64,000 nt of DNA from Streptomyces rubellomurinus (GCF_000961885.1 NZ_JZKH01000029.1:22857-86856), one strand, 5' to 3'; shown: positions 16,355-25,497, numbered from the stretch's first letter. The notes: generated by a model not told the origin, from the sequence alone. A program made the numbers and translations.

Positions 16355-18712
16355 ATGACCACCGACATCTGGGCCTGGGTCCACGACACGCACCAGCAGC
16401 TCGCCGAGGCCGGCCACCACCGGCTGGCCGAGGCCATCTACGCGCTCCCCGGCCACGCCAACGAGGGCCGCGACGACCAGCTCGACGCGGTCTACCCGGA
16501 GGCGGTGGCCGCCGCCCGGGCGCTCGGCCTGCCCTGGGTCGAGGTCTACCTGCGGCACTGGCGGATGCAGAACCTGCTGAACAAGCGCCACCAGGGCGAG
16601 CAGGCCCTGCCCGAGGCGGTCGACCTGCTGGAGTTCGCGCACCGCGAGGAGACCGTCGGCTGCCCGCAGTCGGTCTGCGTGGTGCAGGACTTCGCGATCT
16701 GCCACGCCCGGGTGGACGGCCCGGGCTACGTGCCGCAGCGGCTGGAGGTGCTGGGCGAGACGCTGGCGCGGATCGAGCCCGGCCGGGCCTGCTTCGACTG
16801 CCTGTCCCGCGAGTACTCCGACGCGCTGGAGGACGACGGCCGCCCGGCCGACGCGCTCAGCCACCTCGACACCGCCGCCGCCCGCATCCAGGGCGCCGGC
16901 GAGCGGCTCTCGCTGCACTTCCACCACTCCCGGGCCGGCACGCTCCACCTGCTCGGCCGGCACCAGGAGGTGCTGGACCTGCTCGACACCGCCGAGCGGG
17001 CCGAGCGCGCCCGCGGCCACGAACCGGACGAGAGCGACGTCCGCTGGGGCGCCCTGCTGCGGGCCCGCGCGCTGGCCTCGCTCGGCCGCACCGAGGAGGC
17101 GCTGGCGCTGCTGCCCGAGCGGGCGGAGGCGGAGCGGCACGCCGACCTGCGGCAGGTCTGGACGTCCACGGTCGAGCTGCTGGTCGCGGCCGGCGCGCAG
17201 GAGAACGACGCCGAGCTGGGCACGGTGCTGGCCGGCTGGGTCGGCTACCTGGACGGCACCGGTTCGCACCGCCCGTGCGTCGACCTGCTGCTGGCGGCCG
17301 GCCGGCTGGCCGTCGCCCGCGGGGCCCGCACGGTCGCGCTGACGCTGGCCGCGACCGGCGAGCGCAAGCTCGCCCAGCTGGTCCGCACCGAGGGCGTGGC
17401 CGAGGAGGTCGCCGCGCTGCGGGCGGCCGCCGAGGCACTGCCGGTGCCGGAGCTGCCGGTGCCGGCCGACGAGCTGATGGCGCACCTGGCCGAGGCCGAG
17501 GTGCCCTACGAGACCGGCGCCGACCTGCTCTCCGTCGCCCTGGACCGGTACCAGGGCGTGCAGGCCGGCGCCTCCGAACTGGCCGGCGTGCTGGCCGTCG
17601 TGCTGGACGGCCTGGGCCACGCCCGGGCCGCCGCCGACGTGCTGTGGCAGCGGCTGGACGCCGACCCGGGCAACGAGCAGCTGACCGGCACGCTCGGCCA
17701 GGTCCTGATCGAGGCCGGGGACGCCGAGGGCCTGCGCCGGCTCGCCGACCGGCTGGCCGCGACCAGCCCGGCCGAGGCGCACTGGATACGGGCCCGCTGG
17801 GCCGCCGCCGAGGCCCGCTGGGCCGAGGTGCTGGAGCAGTGCGAAGCGATCCTGGCGCTGGACGGCAGCCGGATCAACACCCGCCGGCTGGCCGCCTCGG
17901 CCGCCACCGCGCTGGGCGACCACGCCACCGCGCAGCGGCTCTACCAGGAGCTGCTGGAGCACGCCCTGCCCGCCGAGGACGTCGAGGAGGGCGAGCGGCA
18001 CCGCACCGTCCAGGAGCCCGACCTCTGGCACCTGATCACCGCGGCCACCGCCAACCGGGACTGGGCCGTGGTCCGCTCCACCGGAGCCCGGATCGGCATC
18101 GAGTTCGACGAGCCGGAAGGTCCGGTGGACGAGGAGTGGCAGCTGGTCACGGTCCGCGCCACCCGCACCAACGGCGCGACGGCCGACCTCCCGGCCCTGC
18201 GCACCGGCCCGGCCACCGCCCGGGTCCTTCCGGTGCTCGGCGACGACCTGACGCTCAACCACGGCGACGTGGTGGTGTTCGCCCCGGCGCTGCTGGAGCC
18301 GTACCCGGCCGAGGACGCCCCGGAGGAGGAGCGGGAGGGCTGGCGGCCGGTGTTCGAGGTGCTGACCCTGCTCGACCCGGCCGGCTTCACCACCTACTGG
18401 ATCGACGGCGGCCGGCCCACCGAGGAGCAGTGGACCACCCTGCGCGAGGACCTGCGCCGGGCGGGCTACGCGGTCTGGGCGTACAGCGGCGAGCAGTACC
18501 GGATCACCGACCCGGCGGACGAGGGCGGGACGCTGCCCGGCCTCTACGCGGCGCTCGGGGTCCCGCCGACCGCCTCGGCCGCCGAGGCCGACGCGCTGCT
18601 GCACCGGCTCACCGGCGACTGGCCGCACCCGCTCGCCTGGCTGGACCTGGCCGAGGCGGCCGGCGCGGACACCGCCCGGCACGAGGGGATCGTCGAGCGC
18701 TACGGGCTCTGA
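16355..18712 (+). CDS. Large TPR-repeat protein paired with the Hsp90-family gene
   Basis: A 785-residue soluble protein made mainly of paired helices of the tetratricopeptide type, for example YSDALEDDGRPADALSHL, LLGRHQEVLDLLDTAERA and RWAEVLEQCEAILALDG. Around residues 560-690 the character changes to beta-rich, with GDVVVFAPALLEPYPAE and a FTTYWIDGGRPTEEQW segment. A final helical part contains YAALGVPPTASAAEADALL, which recalls the start of a J-domain but lacks the HPD motif. GGGGGAGA stands before the ATG. No membrane segment or signal peptide. TPR proteins are classical Hsp90 partners in eukaryotes, so a functional link to the preceding gene is inferred from position only. Confidence 0.78.
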   Translation: MTTDIWAWVHDTHQQLAEAGHHRLAEAIYALPGHANEGRDDQLDAVYPEAVAAARALGLPWVEVYLRHWRMQNLLNKRHQGEQALPEAVDLLEFAHREETVGCPQSVCVVQDFAICHARVDGPGYVPQRLEVLGETLARIEPGRACFDCLSREYSDALEDDGRPADALSHLDTAAARIQGAGERLSLHFHHSRAGTLHLLGRHQEVLDLLDTAERAERARGHEPDESDVRWGALLRARALASLGRTEEALALLPERAEAERHADLRQVWTSTVELLVAAGAQENDAELGTVLAGWVGYLDGTGSHRPCVDLLLAAGRLAVARGARTVALTLAATGERKLAQLVRTEGVAEEVAALRAAAEALPVPELPVPADELMAHLAEAEVPYETGADLLSVALDRYQGVQAGASELAGVLAVVLDGLGHARAAADVLWQRLDADPGNEQLTGTLGQVLIEAGDAEGLRRLADRLAATSPAEAHWIRARWAAAEARWAEVLEQCEAILALDGSRINTRRLAASAATALGDHATAQRLYQELLEHALPAEDVEEGERHRTVQEPDLWHLITAATANRDWAVVRSTGARIGIEFDEPEGPVDEEWQLVTVRATRTNGATADLPALRTGPATARVLPVLGDDLTLNHGDVVVFAPALLEPYPAEDAPEEEREGWRPVFEVLTLLDPAGFTTYWIDGGRPTEEQWTTLREDLRRAGYAVWAYSGEQYRITDPADEGGTLPGLYAALGVPPTASAAEADALLHRLTGDWPHPLAWLDLAEAAGADTARHEGIVERYGL

Positions 18713-18715
18713 GCG

Positions 18716-18762
18716 AAGGTTCCCGGCCCCGGCCTCCGCCCCCACCCGGGGCCGGGAACCTT
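18716..18762 (+). terminator. Hairpin terminator of the Hsp90-TPR pair
   Basis: A perfect 17-bp stem (18716-18732 with 18746-18762) begins just after the TPR stop codon and ends in a short T-run. Confidence 0.88.
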
Positions 18763-18785
18763 TCCGGCCACGCACGAGTCTTTGT

Positions 18786-18806
18786 CAATGCTTTACCTTT
18801 GCATTG
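18786..18806. promoter_or_regulatory. Dyad CAATGC-N9-GCATTG before the DedA gene
   Basis: A 6+9+6 inverted repeat in an unusually AT-rich patch 30 bases before the DedA start, where the promoter should lie. Possible operator; regulator unknown. Confidence 0.4.
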
Positions 18807-18837
18807 CCGAGCCTCGACCTCCAGGAGCGTCCGTACC

Positions 18838-19500
18838 GTGACCAGCCTCGCCCTCGGCCCGTCCTGGCTCGATCCGACCCACCTGATCTCCACCTTCGGC
18901 CTGATCGGCATCCTGGTCGTCGTCTTCGCCGAGTCCGGCCTGCTGATCGGCTTCTTCCTGCCGGGGGACTCGCTGCTGTTCACCACCGGCCTGCTGGTGG
19001 CCGGCGGCAGCCACCTGCACCAGCCGCTCTGGCTGGTCTGCGCGCTGATCGTGGCCGCCGCCGTCGCCGGGGACCAGGTCGGCTACCTGTTCGGCCGCAA
19101 GGTCGGGCCGAGCCTGTTCCGCCGCCCCGACTCCCGGCTGTTCAAGCAGGAGAACGTCGAGAAGGCCGCGGCCTTCTTCGACCGGCACGGCCCGAAGGCG
19201 ATCGTGCTGGCCCGCTTCGTGCCGATCGTGCGCACCTTCACCCCGATCGTCGCCGGGGTGAGCCGGATGAACTACCGGCTCTTCGTGGTCTACAACCTGG
19301 TCGGCGGGCTGCTCTGGGGCGCCGGCGTGACGGTGCTCGGCTACTTCCTCGGGCGGATCGCCTTCGTCCGGGACAACATCGAGGCCATCCTGATCGCCAT
19401 CGTGCTGCTCTCGGTGGTCCCGGTGGCGGTCGAACTGCTGCGGGCCCGCCGTTCCGGCAGGTCGTCCACGGCCGCCGACGCCCACCACCACGCCGGGTAG
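18838..19500 (+). CDS. DedA-family membrane protein
   Basis: A 220-residue DedA/SNARE-associated family protein of the cell membrane. It shows the family hallmarks: FAESGLLIGFFLPGDSLLF near the N-terminus and GPKAIVLARFVPIVRTFTP with the conserved Arg residues, then GVSRMNYRLFVVYNLVGGLL. About five hydrophobic segments are present and the C-terminus ends in ADAHHHAG. The family takes part in membrane homeostasis and lipid-carrier (undecaprenyl phosphate) recycling in several bacteria. GTG 18838 follows AGGAGC at 11 bases. It is monocistronic behind a strong terminator. Confidence 0.92.
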   Translation: MTSLALGPSWLDPTHLISTFGLIGILVVVFAESGLLIGFFLPGDSLLFTTGLLVAGGSHLHQPLWLVCALIVAAAVAGDQVGYLFGRKVGPSLFRRPDSRLFKQENVEKAAAFFDRHGPKAIVLARFVPIVRTFTPIVAGVSRMNYRLFVVYNLVGGLLWGAGVTVLGYFLGRIAFVRDNIEAILIAIVLLSVVPVAVELLRARRSGRSSTAADAHHHAG

Positions 19501-19620
19501 GCACCCGCCGGGCCGGCCGCCCGACACCCCGGACATGTGCGTCGAGCAGTTCGATCAGGCAAGGTGTCATCAGCGATCGAACAGTGGCCGGGCGGCCACC
19601 AGGGGCGGCGAGGAGCGGAA

Positions 19621-21576
19621 GTGCCTAAGCGGGGCCGACCGGGTGCGGGCAAGCGGACGAGGGGAGGCCGGGCGGTCCGTCAGGCGCGGCAGGCGCCGCC
19701 GAAGCCGGTGACCCCCGCCGAGGCGCCGCCCACCGAGGGTCTGCTGGGCCACCCGGCGCCGGTCGTCGAGCCCACCGTCGTCATCCCGCTCGTCCCGCCC
19801 GTGCCCGAGACCAAGGGCCTGCTGGCCCCGGAGCCGGCCCCGGAGCCGGAGCCGGCCCCGGAGCCGGAGCCGGAGCCGGAGCCCGGGCCGCACCCCTCGC
19901 TGACCGTCGACCAGGCCGTGGACCGGCCCGCTGACCGGCCCGCCGACCGGCCCGCCGGCCAGCCCGCCGACCGGCCCGCCGGCCAGCCCGCCGACCGGGC
20001 CGCGGCGGACGCCGCCGCGGCCGCCGTCGAGGCCCGCCCGGCCCGGCGCCGCTCGGTCGCCGAGGACACCCTCACCCCCGAGGAGTGGCGGGCGGCCGGC
20101 TACACCCCGCCCACCGGCATCCCGATCCCGGACCTCACCGCCGGCGCCCCCGGCGAGGCACCCTGGCCGGACCGGATGCGCACCCTGCTGCGCACGCCGA
20201 TGTCCGAGCGCCCGTCCTTCGAGCGCACCGCCCGCGAACTGCACCCCTCGGCCGGCGTCACCCGCAACGTCCCCCGCATCCTCGACCTGACGCTGCGCAT
20301 CGGCGAGCTGCTGCTGGCCAGCGGCGAGGCCGCCGAGGACGTCGAGGCGGCGATGCTCGGCATCGCCCACGCCTACCGGCTGGACCGCTGCGAGCCGCAG
20401 GTCACCTTCACCCTGATCGGCATCTCGCACCAGCCCTCGCTGGTCGAGCCGCCGGTCACCGCCGACCGCGTGGTGCGCCGCCGCACCTCCGACTACACCC
20501 GGCTGAACGCGGTGTACGAGCTGGTCGCGGACATCACCGCGGAGAAGGTGACGGTCAACGACGCCTACCGCCGGCTCGCCGAGATCCGCCGCAACCGGCA
20601 CCCGTACCCGGCCTGGCTGCTCGCCCTGACCACCGGTCTGCTGGCCGGCGCCGCCACCTTCCTGGTCGGCGGGAAGGCCGACGACAAGGCCTGGCTGGTC
20701 TTCGCGAGCGCCTTCATCGCGGCCGTGCTCGGCGACCGGCTGGCCTCCGTGCTGGCCCGCCGCCGGCTGCCGGAGTTCTACCAGTTCGTGGCGGCCGCGA
20801 TGCCCGCCGCCGCCTCCGGGATCGTGCTCTCCTTCAACGACTGGGGCCTGCGCGGCTCGGTGGTGATCACCGGTGGCCTGTTCGCGCTGCTGCCCGGGCG
20901 CGCCCTGGTCGCCGCCGTCCAGGACGGCCTGACGGGCTTCTACATCACCGCCGCGGCCCGCCTGCTGGAGGTGATCTACCTGGTCGCGGGCATCGTGATC
21001 GGCGTGATGGTGATCCTCTACCTCGGCGTCGGCTTCGAGGCGAAGCTGCGCCCGGACGAGAGCCTGGTGGGGATCAGCTACCCGCCGGTCCAGATGGTCG
21101 CGGCGATGCTGCTGACCCTGGCCTTCGCGATGCTGCTGCAGACCGACCGCCGCACGCTGCCGCTGGTCACGGTCAACAGCGGCATCGGCTGGGCCAGCTA
21201 CGGCGCGCTGGTGTACAACGCGGGCGTCAACCCGATCGCCGCCACCGGCGTGGCGGCCGGTCTGGTCGGCCTCTTCGGCCAGCTGATGGCGCGTTCGCGC
21301 AACGGTTCGGCGCTGCCGTACGTGACCGCCGCGATCGGCCCGCTGATGCCCGGTTCGGCGCTCTACCTCGGGATGCTCGCCTTCGCCCAGGGGCACTCCG
21401 GCGCCGGCCTGGTGTCGGTCTTCCGGGCGGCGGCGATCGCGATGGCGCTGGCGATCGGGGTGAACCTCGGTGGGGAGATCGCCCGACTCTTCCTGAAGCT
21501 GCCGGTCGGCGCCGAGCTCCCGTCCCTCTACCCGGTGGTGCCGCGCCGCGCGGCCAAGCGCACCCGGGGGTTCTGA
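19621..21576 (+). CDS. ThrE-family threonine/serine exporter-like protein
   Basis: A 651-residue protein with the full ThrE architecture. After about 200 residues of low-complexity cytoplasmic sequence comes the ThrE domain, from RILDLTLRIGELLLASGEAA, with LNAVYELVADITAEKVTVND, then ten hydrophobic segments including the ThrE_2 part. The family exports Thr and Ser by proton antiport. The N-terminal extension contains Glu-Pro repeats (19835-19890) and DRPA/GQPA repeats (19921-20000) from DNA tandem repeats. GTG 19621 follows GAGGAG. It lies 90 bases before another membrane protein gene that could be cotranscribed. Confidence 0.88.
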   Translation: MPKRGRPGAGKRTRGGRAVRQARQAPPKPVTPAEAPPTEGLLGHPAPVVEPTVVIPLVPPVPETKGLLAPEPAPEPEPAPEPEPEPEPGPHPSLTVDQAVDRPADRPADRPAGQPADRPAGQPADRAAADAAAAAVEARPARRRSVAEDTLTPEEWRAAGYTPPTGIPIPDLTAGAPGEAPWPDRMRTLLRTPMSERPSFERTARELHPSAGVTRNVPRILDLTLRIGELLLASGEAAEDVEAAMLGIAHAYRLDRCEPQVTFTLIGISHQPSLVEPPVTADRVVRRRTSDYTRLNAVYELVADITAEKVTVNDAYRRLAEIRRNRHPYPAWLLALTTGLLAGAATFLVGGKADDKAWLVFASAFIAAVLGDRLASVLARRRLPEFYQFVAAAMPAAASGIVLSFNDWGLRGSVVITGGLFALLPGRALVAAVQDGLTGFYITAAARLLEVIYLVAGIVIGVMVILYLGVGFEAKLRPDESLVGISYPPVQMVAAMLLTLAFAMLLQTDRRTLPLVTVNSGIGWASYGALVYNAGVNPIAATGVAAGLVGLFGQLMARSRNGSALPYVTAAIGPLMPGSALYLGMLAFAQGHSGAGLVSVFRAAAIAMALAIGVNLGGEIARLFLKLPVGAELPSLYPVVPRRAAKRTRGF

Positions 21577-21666
21577 CCGCGCGTTGAGCCCGGTGTTGGA
21601 GGCCTGTTGGGCTCCGGGCCATGTTCCCGCAGGCAGGACGCAGGACCAGGAACGAAGGTAAGAGGC

Positions 21667-22764
21667 ATGACCACACTGCTGGACGGCTACCGCGAGCACA
21701 TCGTCGCCGCGCACAAACAGCCGCTGTTCCTGCTGCTGGTCGGCTTCATCACGTCCTTCGTCTTCATCCGGTTCAGCGTGCGGATGATCCGCGCCCAGGT
21801 CCGCTGGTGGCCGGGCAACGTGACCCCCGGCGGCCTGCACATCCACCACATGGTGTTCGGCCTGGGCTTCCTGCTGCTCGGCGGCATCGGCGTGTTCGCC
21901 ACCTACGGCGGGCACCCGTGGATCGACTGGTTCGGGCTGGCGTTCGGCATCGGCTGCGGCCTGGTGCTGGACGAGTTCGCGCTGATCCTGCACCTGGACG
22001 ACGTGTACTGGAGCGAGCAGGGCCGCAAGTCGGTGGACGCGGTGATCTTCGGCATCCTGTTCACCGCCCTGCTGCTGGTCGGGTACGTGCCGCTCGGCGT
22101 GGTGCCCGGCGAGGAGACCAGGTGGGGGCTGGTCACGGTGATCTCGGTGAACGCGCTGGCCTCGGTGGTCACCCTGTTCAAGGGCAAGGTGTGGACGGGC
22201 CTGCTCGGCATCATGGTCCCCGGCCTGTCCTGGATCGGGGCGGTCCGGCTGGCCCGCCCGAGCAGCCCGTGGGCCCGCTGGCGGTACGCCGCGCGCCCCC
22301 GCCGCCGGGCGCGCGCGCTCCGGCGCGAACGCCTGCTGCACCGGCGCGCGTACCGGGCCCGCACCTGGCTTTTCGACCTGATCGCCGGCGCCCCCGACAA
22401 GGTCCCCGCCAACCACCCGGCGGCCCACCGGGTGGCCGAGCGGATGGCCGCCCGGGCCACCGCCCACCTCGACGCGCACGCCGCCCGGGCGCTGGCCCGC
22501 CGCCGCGCACGGCTCGCCGACCGCCGCTCGGCGGCCGCCACCGGGGCCGCCACCGGCGCCGCGCCCGCCCGCCCGGCCCCGGCCGAGGGGGCGGCGTACG
22601 GGGGTTCCGGCGGCGGTCCGGGCCGGTCCCGCCGGGCGCAGCAGCTCCGCCGGACCGTCCGGGCCGGGCGCAGCCGGACGTACGCCGTGCGTCCGACCGG
22701 GCTGGAGCGCCGGCCCGAGCGACACCCCCATCTGCGGACGCGAACCCGCCGGACGCGTCGGTAG
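21667..22764 (+). CDS. Integral membrane protein with basic C-terminal tail, unknown function
   Basis: A 365-residue protein with about six hydrophobic segments in residues 20-200, including the marked motif GGLHIHHMVFGLGFLLLGG and a charged LDEFALILHLDDVYW segment between helices. His, Asp and Glu residues in these segments hint at metal binding or a catalytic site in the membrane, but no family function is known to me. The last 150 residues are Arg/Ala-rich and probably disordered. ATG 21667 has AAGAGG upstream. It follows the ThrE gene closely. Confidence 0.68.
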   Translation: MTTLLDGYREHIVAAHKQPLFLLLVGFITSFVFIRFSVRMIRAQVRWWPGNVTPGGLHIHHMVFGLGFLLLGGIGVFATYGGHPWIDWFGLAFGIGCGLVLDEFALILHLDDVYWSEQGRKSVDAVIFGILFTALLLVGYVPLGVVPGEETRWGLVTVISVNALASVVTLFKGKVWTGLLGIMVPGLSWIGAVRLARPSSPWARWRYAARPRRRARALRRERLLHRRAYRARTWLFDLIAGAPDKVPANHPAAHRVAERMAARATAHLDAHAARALARRRARLADRRSAAATGAATGAAPARPAPAEGAAYGGSGGGPGRSRRAQQLRRTVRAGRSRTYAVRPTGLERRPERHPHLRTRTRRTRR

Positions 22765-22883
22765 TTCGTATACCCTGGGCGCCCGGCCGGAGTTGAGCCC
22801 TGGTCGGATCATCCGATGGTCACCCGGCCGGCCGAGCGCGTTCGAGGTGTGAAACGCGTCCGAATTGAGAACATGAGCGTCGT

Positions 22884-22899
22884 GTGACCGTTCTGTCAC
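22884..22899. promoter_or_regulatory. Dyad GTGAC-N6-GTCAC upstream of the NlpC/P60 hydrolase
   Basis: An inverted repeat 137 bases before the hydrolase start, in a 271-base leader without coding potential. It resembles cAMP-receptor-type sites in layout but the spacing is not canonical. I looked for a c-di-AMP (ydaO) riboswitch, known before such hydrolases in actinobacteria, and could not recognise one. Confidence 0.35.
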
Positions 22900-23035
22900 G
22901 TGATGGGATGATTCGTCGGATCCCCCGCTCCGCCGCTCGCCACCGCCGCTCCCGCCGCCCCCAGCGGCTCCCGGCCGTTGCCCGCCGCGGTCCGCAGCCG
23001 TCCCCGCGCACGTGACCCGTGAGAAGGGATGTCGC

Positions 23036-24295
23036 GTGGCGCGCAGGCTCCTGCCGACCCTCCTGTTGTCCCTCACCGGGCTGCTCGGGCTGCTGCCCGC
23101 CGCCCAGGCCGCCCCGGCGGACCCCGAACCGGCGGCCGGCCCGGCCCGGGGCGAGACCCCGTACCCGAGCACCGACGACATCGACCGCGCCCGTGCCCGG
23201 GCCGACGGCAAGGCCGCCTCGGTCACCGCCCTGGAGGCCGCGCTCACCAGTGCCCGGGCCGACCTCGACCGGGCCGGCCGGAGCGCCGAACAGGCCGTCG
23301 AGGCCTACAACGGCGCCCAGCTCGCCCTCACCCGGGCCCGCACCGAGGAGACCGCCGCCGCCGGCCGCGCCGCCACCGCCGAAGCCGCCCGCGCGGCGGC
23401 CGTCGAGGACGCCGCGCAGCTCGCCGCCGAGACGTACCGCCAGGGCGGCGGCGCCGAACTCTCCGCGATCAACGCCCTGCTCGCCGCCCGCGGCCCGCGC
23501 GAGGCGGGCGACCGGGCCGCCGTCATCAGCGTGGTCAGCCGGCGCACCCGGCAGATCCTGGACGCCGCCACCGACACCGCCGCCGAGGCCGCCCGCGCCT
23601 CCGCCGCCGCCCGGGCCGCCACCGGGGCCGCCGAACGGGCCGCCACCGAGGTCGGCGCCGCGAAGGCCCGGGCGGAGCAGCGCCTCGCGGCGCAGCGGAC
23701 CGAGGTCGCCGCGGCCGACCGGCGCCGCGAACAGCTGCTCGCCGAACTCGCCGCCGCCCGCGACACCACCGTGGAGCTCGAACGCCGCCGCCGCGAGGCC
23801 CTGGAGGAGATCGCCGCCCGTGAGGCCGCGGCCGCCGCCCGGGCCGCCGCCGAGCAGGCCGCCCGCGAGGCGGAGGCCGCCGCGGCCGCCCGGCCCGCTG
23901 CCCAGCCGCCGCCCGCCCGTCCGTGGTCCGCGGAGGGCGCGGCCGCCGCCGTCGCCTTCGCCAAGTCCAAGATCGGCCTGCCCTACGTCTGGGGCGGCGA
24001 GGGCCCGGCCGGGTACGACTGCTCGGGCCTGACCATGATGGCCTGGCGCACCGGCGGCAAACAGCTCAACCACTTCGCCGCCGACCAGTACGCCCAGTCC
24101 ACTCCGGTCACCTACCGCCAGCTCCGCCCCGGCGACCTGGTCTTCTGGACCGAGACCGGCCGCGCCGCCGACATCCACCACGTCGGTCTCTACATCGGCG
24201 ACGACCAGATGGTCGAGGCCCCGCGCGCCGGCATGCCGATCAAGCAGGCCAGCCTCTGGATCATGGGGACCCCGGACTACTACGCCCGGCCCTGA
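23036..24295 (+). CDS. Secreted NlpC/P60 peptidoglycan endopeptidase with coiled-coil
   Basis: A 419-residue exported cell-wall hydrolase, of the type that cuts peptide stems of peptidoglycan. A signal peptide (residues 1-26, ending AQAAPA) is followed by a very Ala-rich coiled coil of about 240 residues and a C-terminal NlpC/P60 domain. The domain shows IGLPYVWGGEGPAGYDCSGL with the catalytic Cys, RPGDLVFW, then IHHVGLYIGDDQMVEAPRAG with the catalytic His. The coiled coil resembles the autoinhibitory helix of RipA-type hydrolases. GTG 23036 has GAGAAGGGA at good distance. It follows a 271-base leader and is probably monocistronic. Confidence 0.93.
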   Translation: MARRLLPTLLLSLTGLLGLLPAAQAAPADPEPAAGPARGETPYPSTDDIDRARARADGKAASVTALEAALTSARADLDRAGRSAEQAVEAYNGAQLALTRARTEETAAAGRAATAEAARAAAVEDAAQLAAETYRQGGGAELSAINALLAARGPREAGDRAAVISVVSRRTRQILDAATDTAAEAARASAAARAATGAAERAATEVGAAKARAEQRLAAQRTEVAAADRRREQLLAELAAARDTTVELERRRREALEEIAAREAAAAARAAAEQAAREAEAAAAARPAAQPPPARPWSAEGAAAAVAFAKSKIGLPYVWGGEGPAGYDCSGLTMMAWRTGGKQLNHFAADQYAQSTPVTYRQLRPGDLVFWTETGRAADIHHVGLYIGDDQMVEAPRAGMPIKQASLWIMGTPDYYARP

Positions 24296-24321
24296 GGTCC
24301 GGCCGGGGCCGGTCCCCGGTG

Positions 24322-24723
24322 CTACCGCTCGAACAGCGCCTCGAAGGGGGCGAGCGGGACGACGCCGCGGGCGGCGGCGGCGAGCGCGGGGTCGAGGGTG
24401 ACCAGGGCGTCGGCCTGCAGCCGGGTCAGCGCGAGGTACTCGGCGCCGAGGGTGTCCGGCGCGTCCAGCCGCTCCGCGATCCGCCAGGCGGTGGACTGCA
24501 GCACCCGGTCGCCGAGCAGCCGCACGCGCAGCGCCCGCACCCGGACGAGGGCCTGCTCGGCGTCCCCCGCGGTCAGCTCGCCCCGGCGGACGGCGCCGTA
24601 GAGCAGCGCCAGCAGCTGCGAGCGCAGCAGCGTCGGGGCCAGCAGCTGTCGCCCGTCCGGGAGCGGCGTGCCGTCCCGGACGAGCCGCAGGGCCACCTCC
24701 GGGGTGATCACGTACTTCGCCAC
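24322..24723 (-). CDS. PIN-like domain protein (orphan VacP/VapC-type)
   Basis: A 133-residue protein resembling the PIN ribonuclease fold: LLAPTLLRSQLLALLYGAVR early, RLLGDRVLQSTAWRIAERL in the middle, and DTLGAEYLALTRLQADALVT with LDPALAAAARGVVPLAP at the end, where the acidic residues of VapC nucleases sit. The first acidic residue normally found at the N-terminal strand is a Pro-Glu pair (VITPEVAL), so activity is not certain. GTG 24723 follows GAGGAGG. No antitoxin gene is adjacent on either side, unlike true VapBC pairs, so it may have a housekeeping role or be an orphan toxin. Confidence 0.62.
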   Translation of the reverse strand: MAKYVITPEVALRLVRDGTPLPDGRQLLAPTLLRSQLLALLYGAVRRGELTAGDAEQALVRVRALRVRLLGDRVLQSTAWRIAERLDAPDTLGAEYLALTRLQADALVTLDPALAAAARGVVPLAPFEALFER

Positions 24724-24784
24724 GGGCCTCGGGCCTCCTCGGTGCGCGGGACTTCGCGCACCAGTGAACCCCAGGGGGCGGGTC

Positions 24785-25087
24785 CTACGGCCGCAGCGCG
24801 TCCAGGTCCTCCTCCAGCTGCCGGATCCGGCGCACCGCCCGGGCGTACAGCCAGCAGACCGTCACCAGGGCGGTGATCAGGCCGGTCCGGATGACGACGG
24901 AGTTCTGCCGGGCGCAGTCGTCGTGGTAGCCGTTCCGGCCGCAGGTGTCGACGAAGGCGAGGTAGCACGTCCAGAGCCAGCCGGCCGAGACGACCAGCCA
25001 CACGGCGGCGGCGCCGGCCCGGCTCGCCGTGGCGCTCCTGCGCCGCGCCCGGGCGTCCTTCTCCGCCAGCAGTTCCGCGACTCCCAT
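24785..25087 (-). CDS. Small two-helix membrane protein, unknown function
   Basis: A 100-residue protein with two hydrophobic segments (about 28-46 and 66-82) joined by a loop containing DTCGRNGYHDDC, whose two cysteines could form an external disulfide. It ends in a charged helix RRIRQLEEDLDALRP. ATG 25087 follows a GGGGGA stretch. It lies 44 bases after a second small membrane protein gene of similar design on the same strand, and the two are probably cotranscribed. Confidence 0.66.
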   Translation of the reverse strand: MGVAELLAEKDARARRRSATASRAGAAAVWLVVSAGWLWTCYLAFVDTCGRNGYHDDCARQNSVVIRTGLITALVTVCWLYARAVRRIRQLEEDLDALRP

Positions 25088-25131
25088 GGTTCCCCCGCTG
25101 TCCGCCGATCGACGATCATGACCGCCGTAGG

Positions 25132-25497
25132 CTACTCGCCCGCCGCCGCCTCGACGGCCGCCCGGCGGTCGCGCAGGGTGATCCCGAAGTGGATCCAGGC
25201 ACCGGCCAGCGGGAGCGTCAGCACGGTGACGGTCACCGCGTCGCGGGTGCGGCCGGCCACGTCCTGGTCGCAGGCCTCCCGCTGCCAGCGCAGGTCCGGC
25301 TTCTCGTACAGGGCCGGGGAGCCGCAGTCGACCTCGTCCCCGAGCGCGGAGGCGTGGGCCGGGACGAACAGCAGCCCGACCGCCCAGAGCCACCCGCCGA
25401 CCGCCAGCGCGGCCAGGGCCCGTACCAGGTTGCGCCGGTGGTAGTAGGCCTCCAGGCGCTGGGCGTGCTGGTAGTTGTAGATGTCGTCGCCGTCCAT
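25132..25497 (-). CDS. Small two-helix membrane protein, unknown function
   Basis: A 121-residue protein with segments at about 26-46 and 88-107 and an external loop with two cysteines (EVDCGSPALY and REACDQDV). The N-terminus MDGDDIYNYQHAQRLEAYYH is acidic and aromatic. A GGGGGGAG site stands before ATG 25497. It resembles the downstream protein in topology and Cys-loop design, suggesting a paralogous pair. No family is recognised. Confidence 0.66.
   Translation of the reverse strand: MDGDDIYNYQHAQRLEAYYHRRNLVRALAALAVGGWLWAVGLLFVPAHASALGDEVDCGSPALYEKPDLRWQREACDQDVAGRTRDAVTVTVLTLPLAGAWIHFGITLRDRRAAVEAAAGE

Noticed and set aside
16187..18775. 862-codon minus-strand frame opposite the TPR gene
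   Set aside because: Low-complexity Gly/Val/Ala/Arg translation without motifs; the plus-strand frame has TPR helices, a start site and a terminator.
22765..23035. c-di-AMP (ydaO) riboswitch before the NlpC/P60 gene
   Set aside because: Such switches are known before cell-wall hydrolases of actinobacteria, but I cannot find the conserved core; a covariance-model search would settle it.
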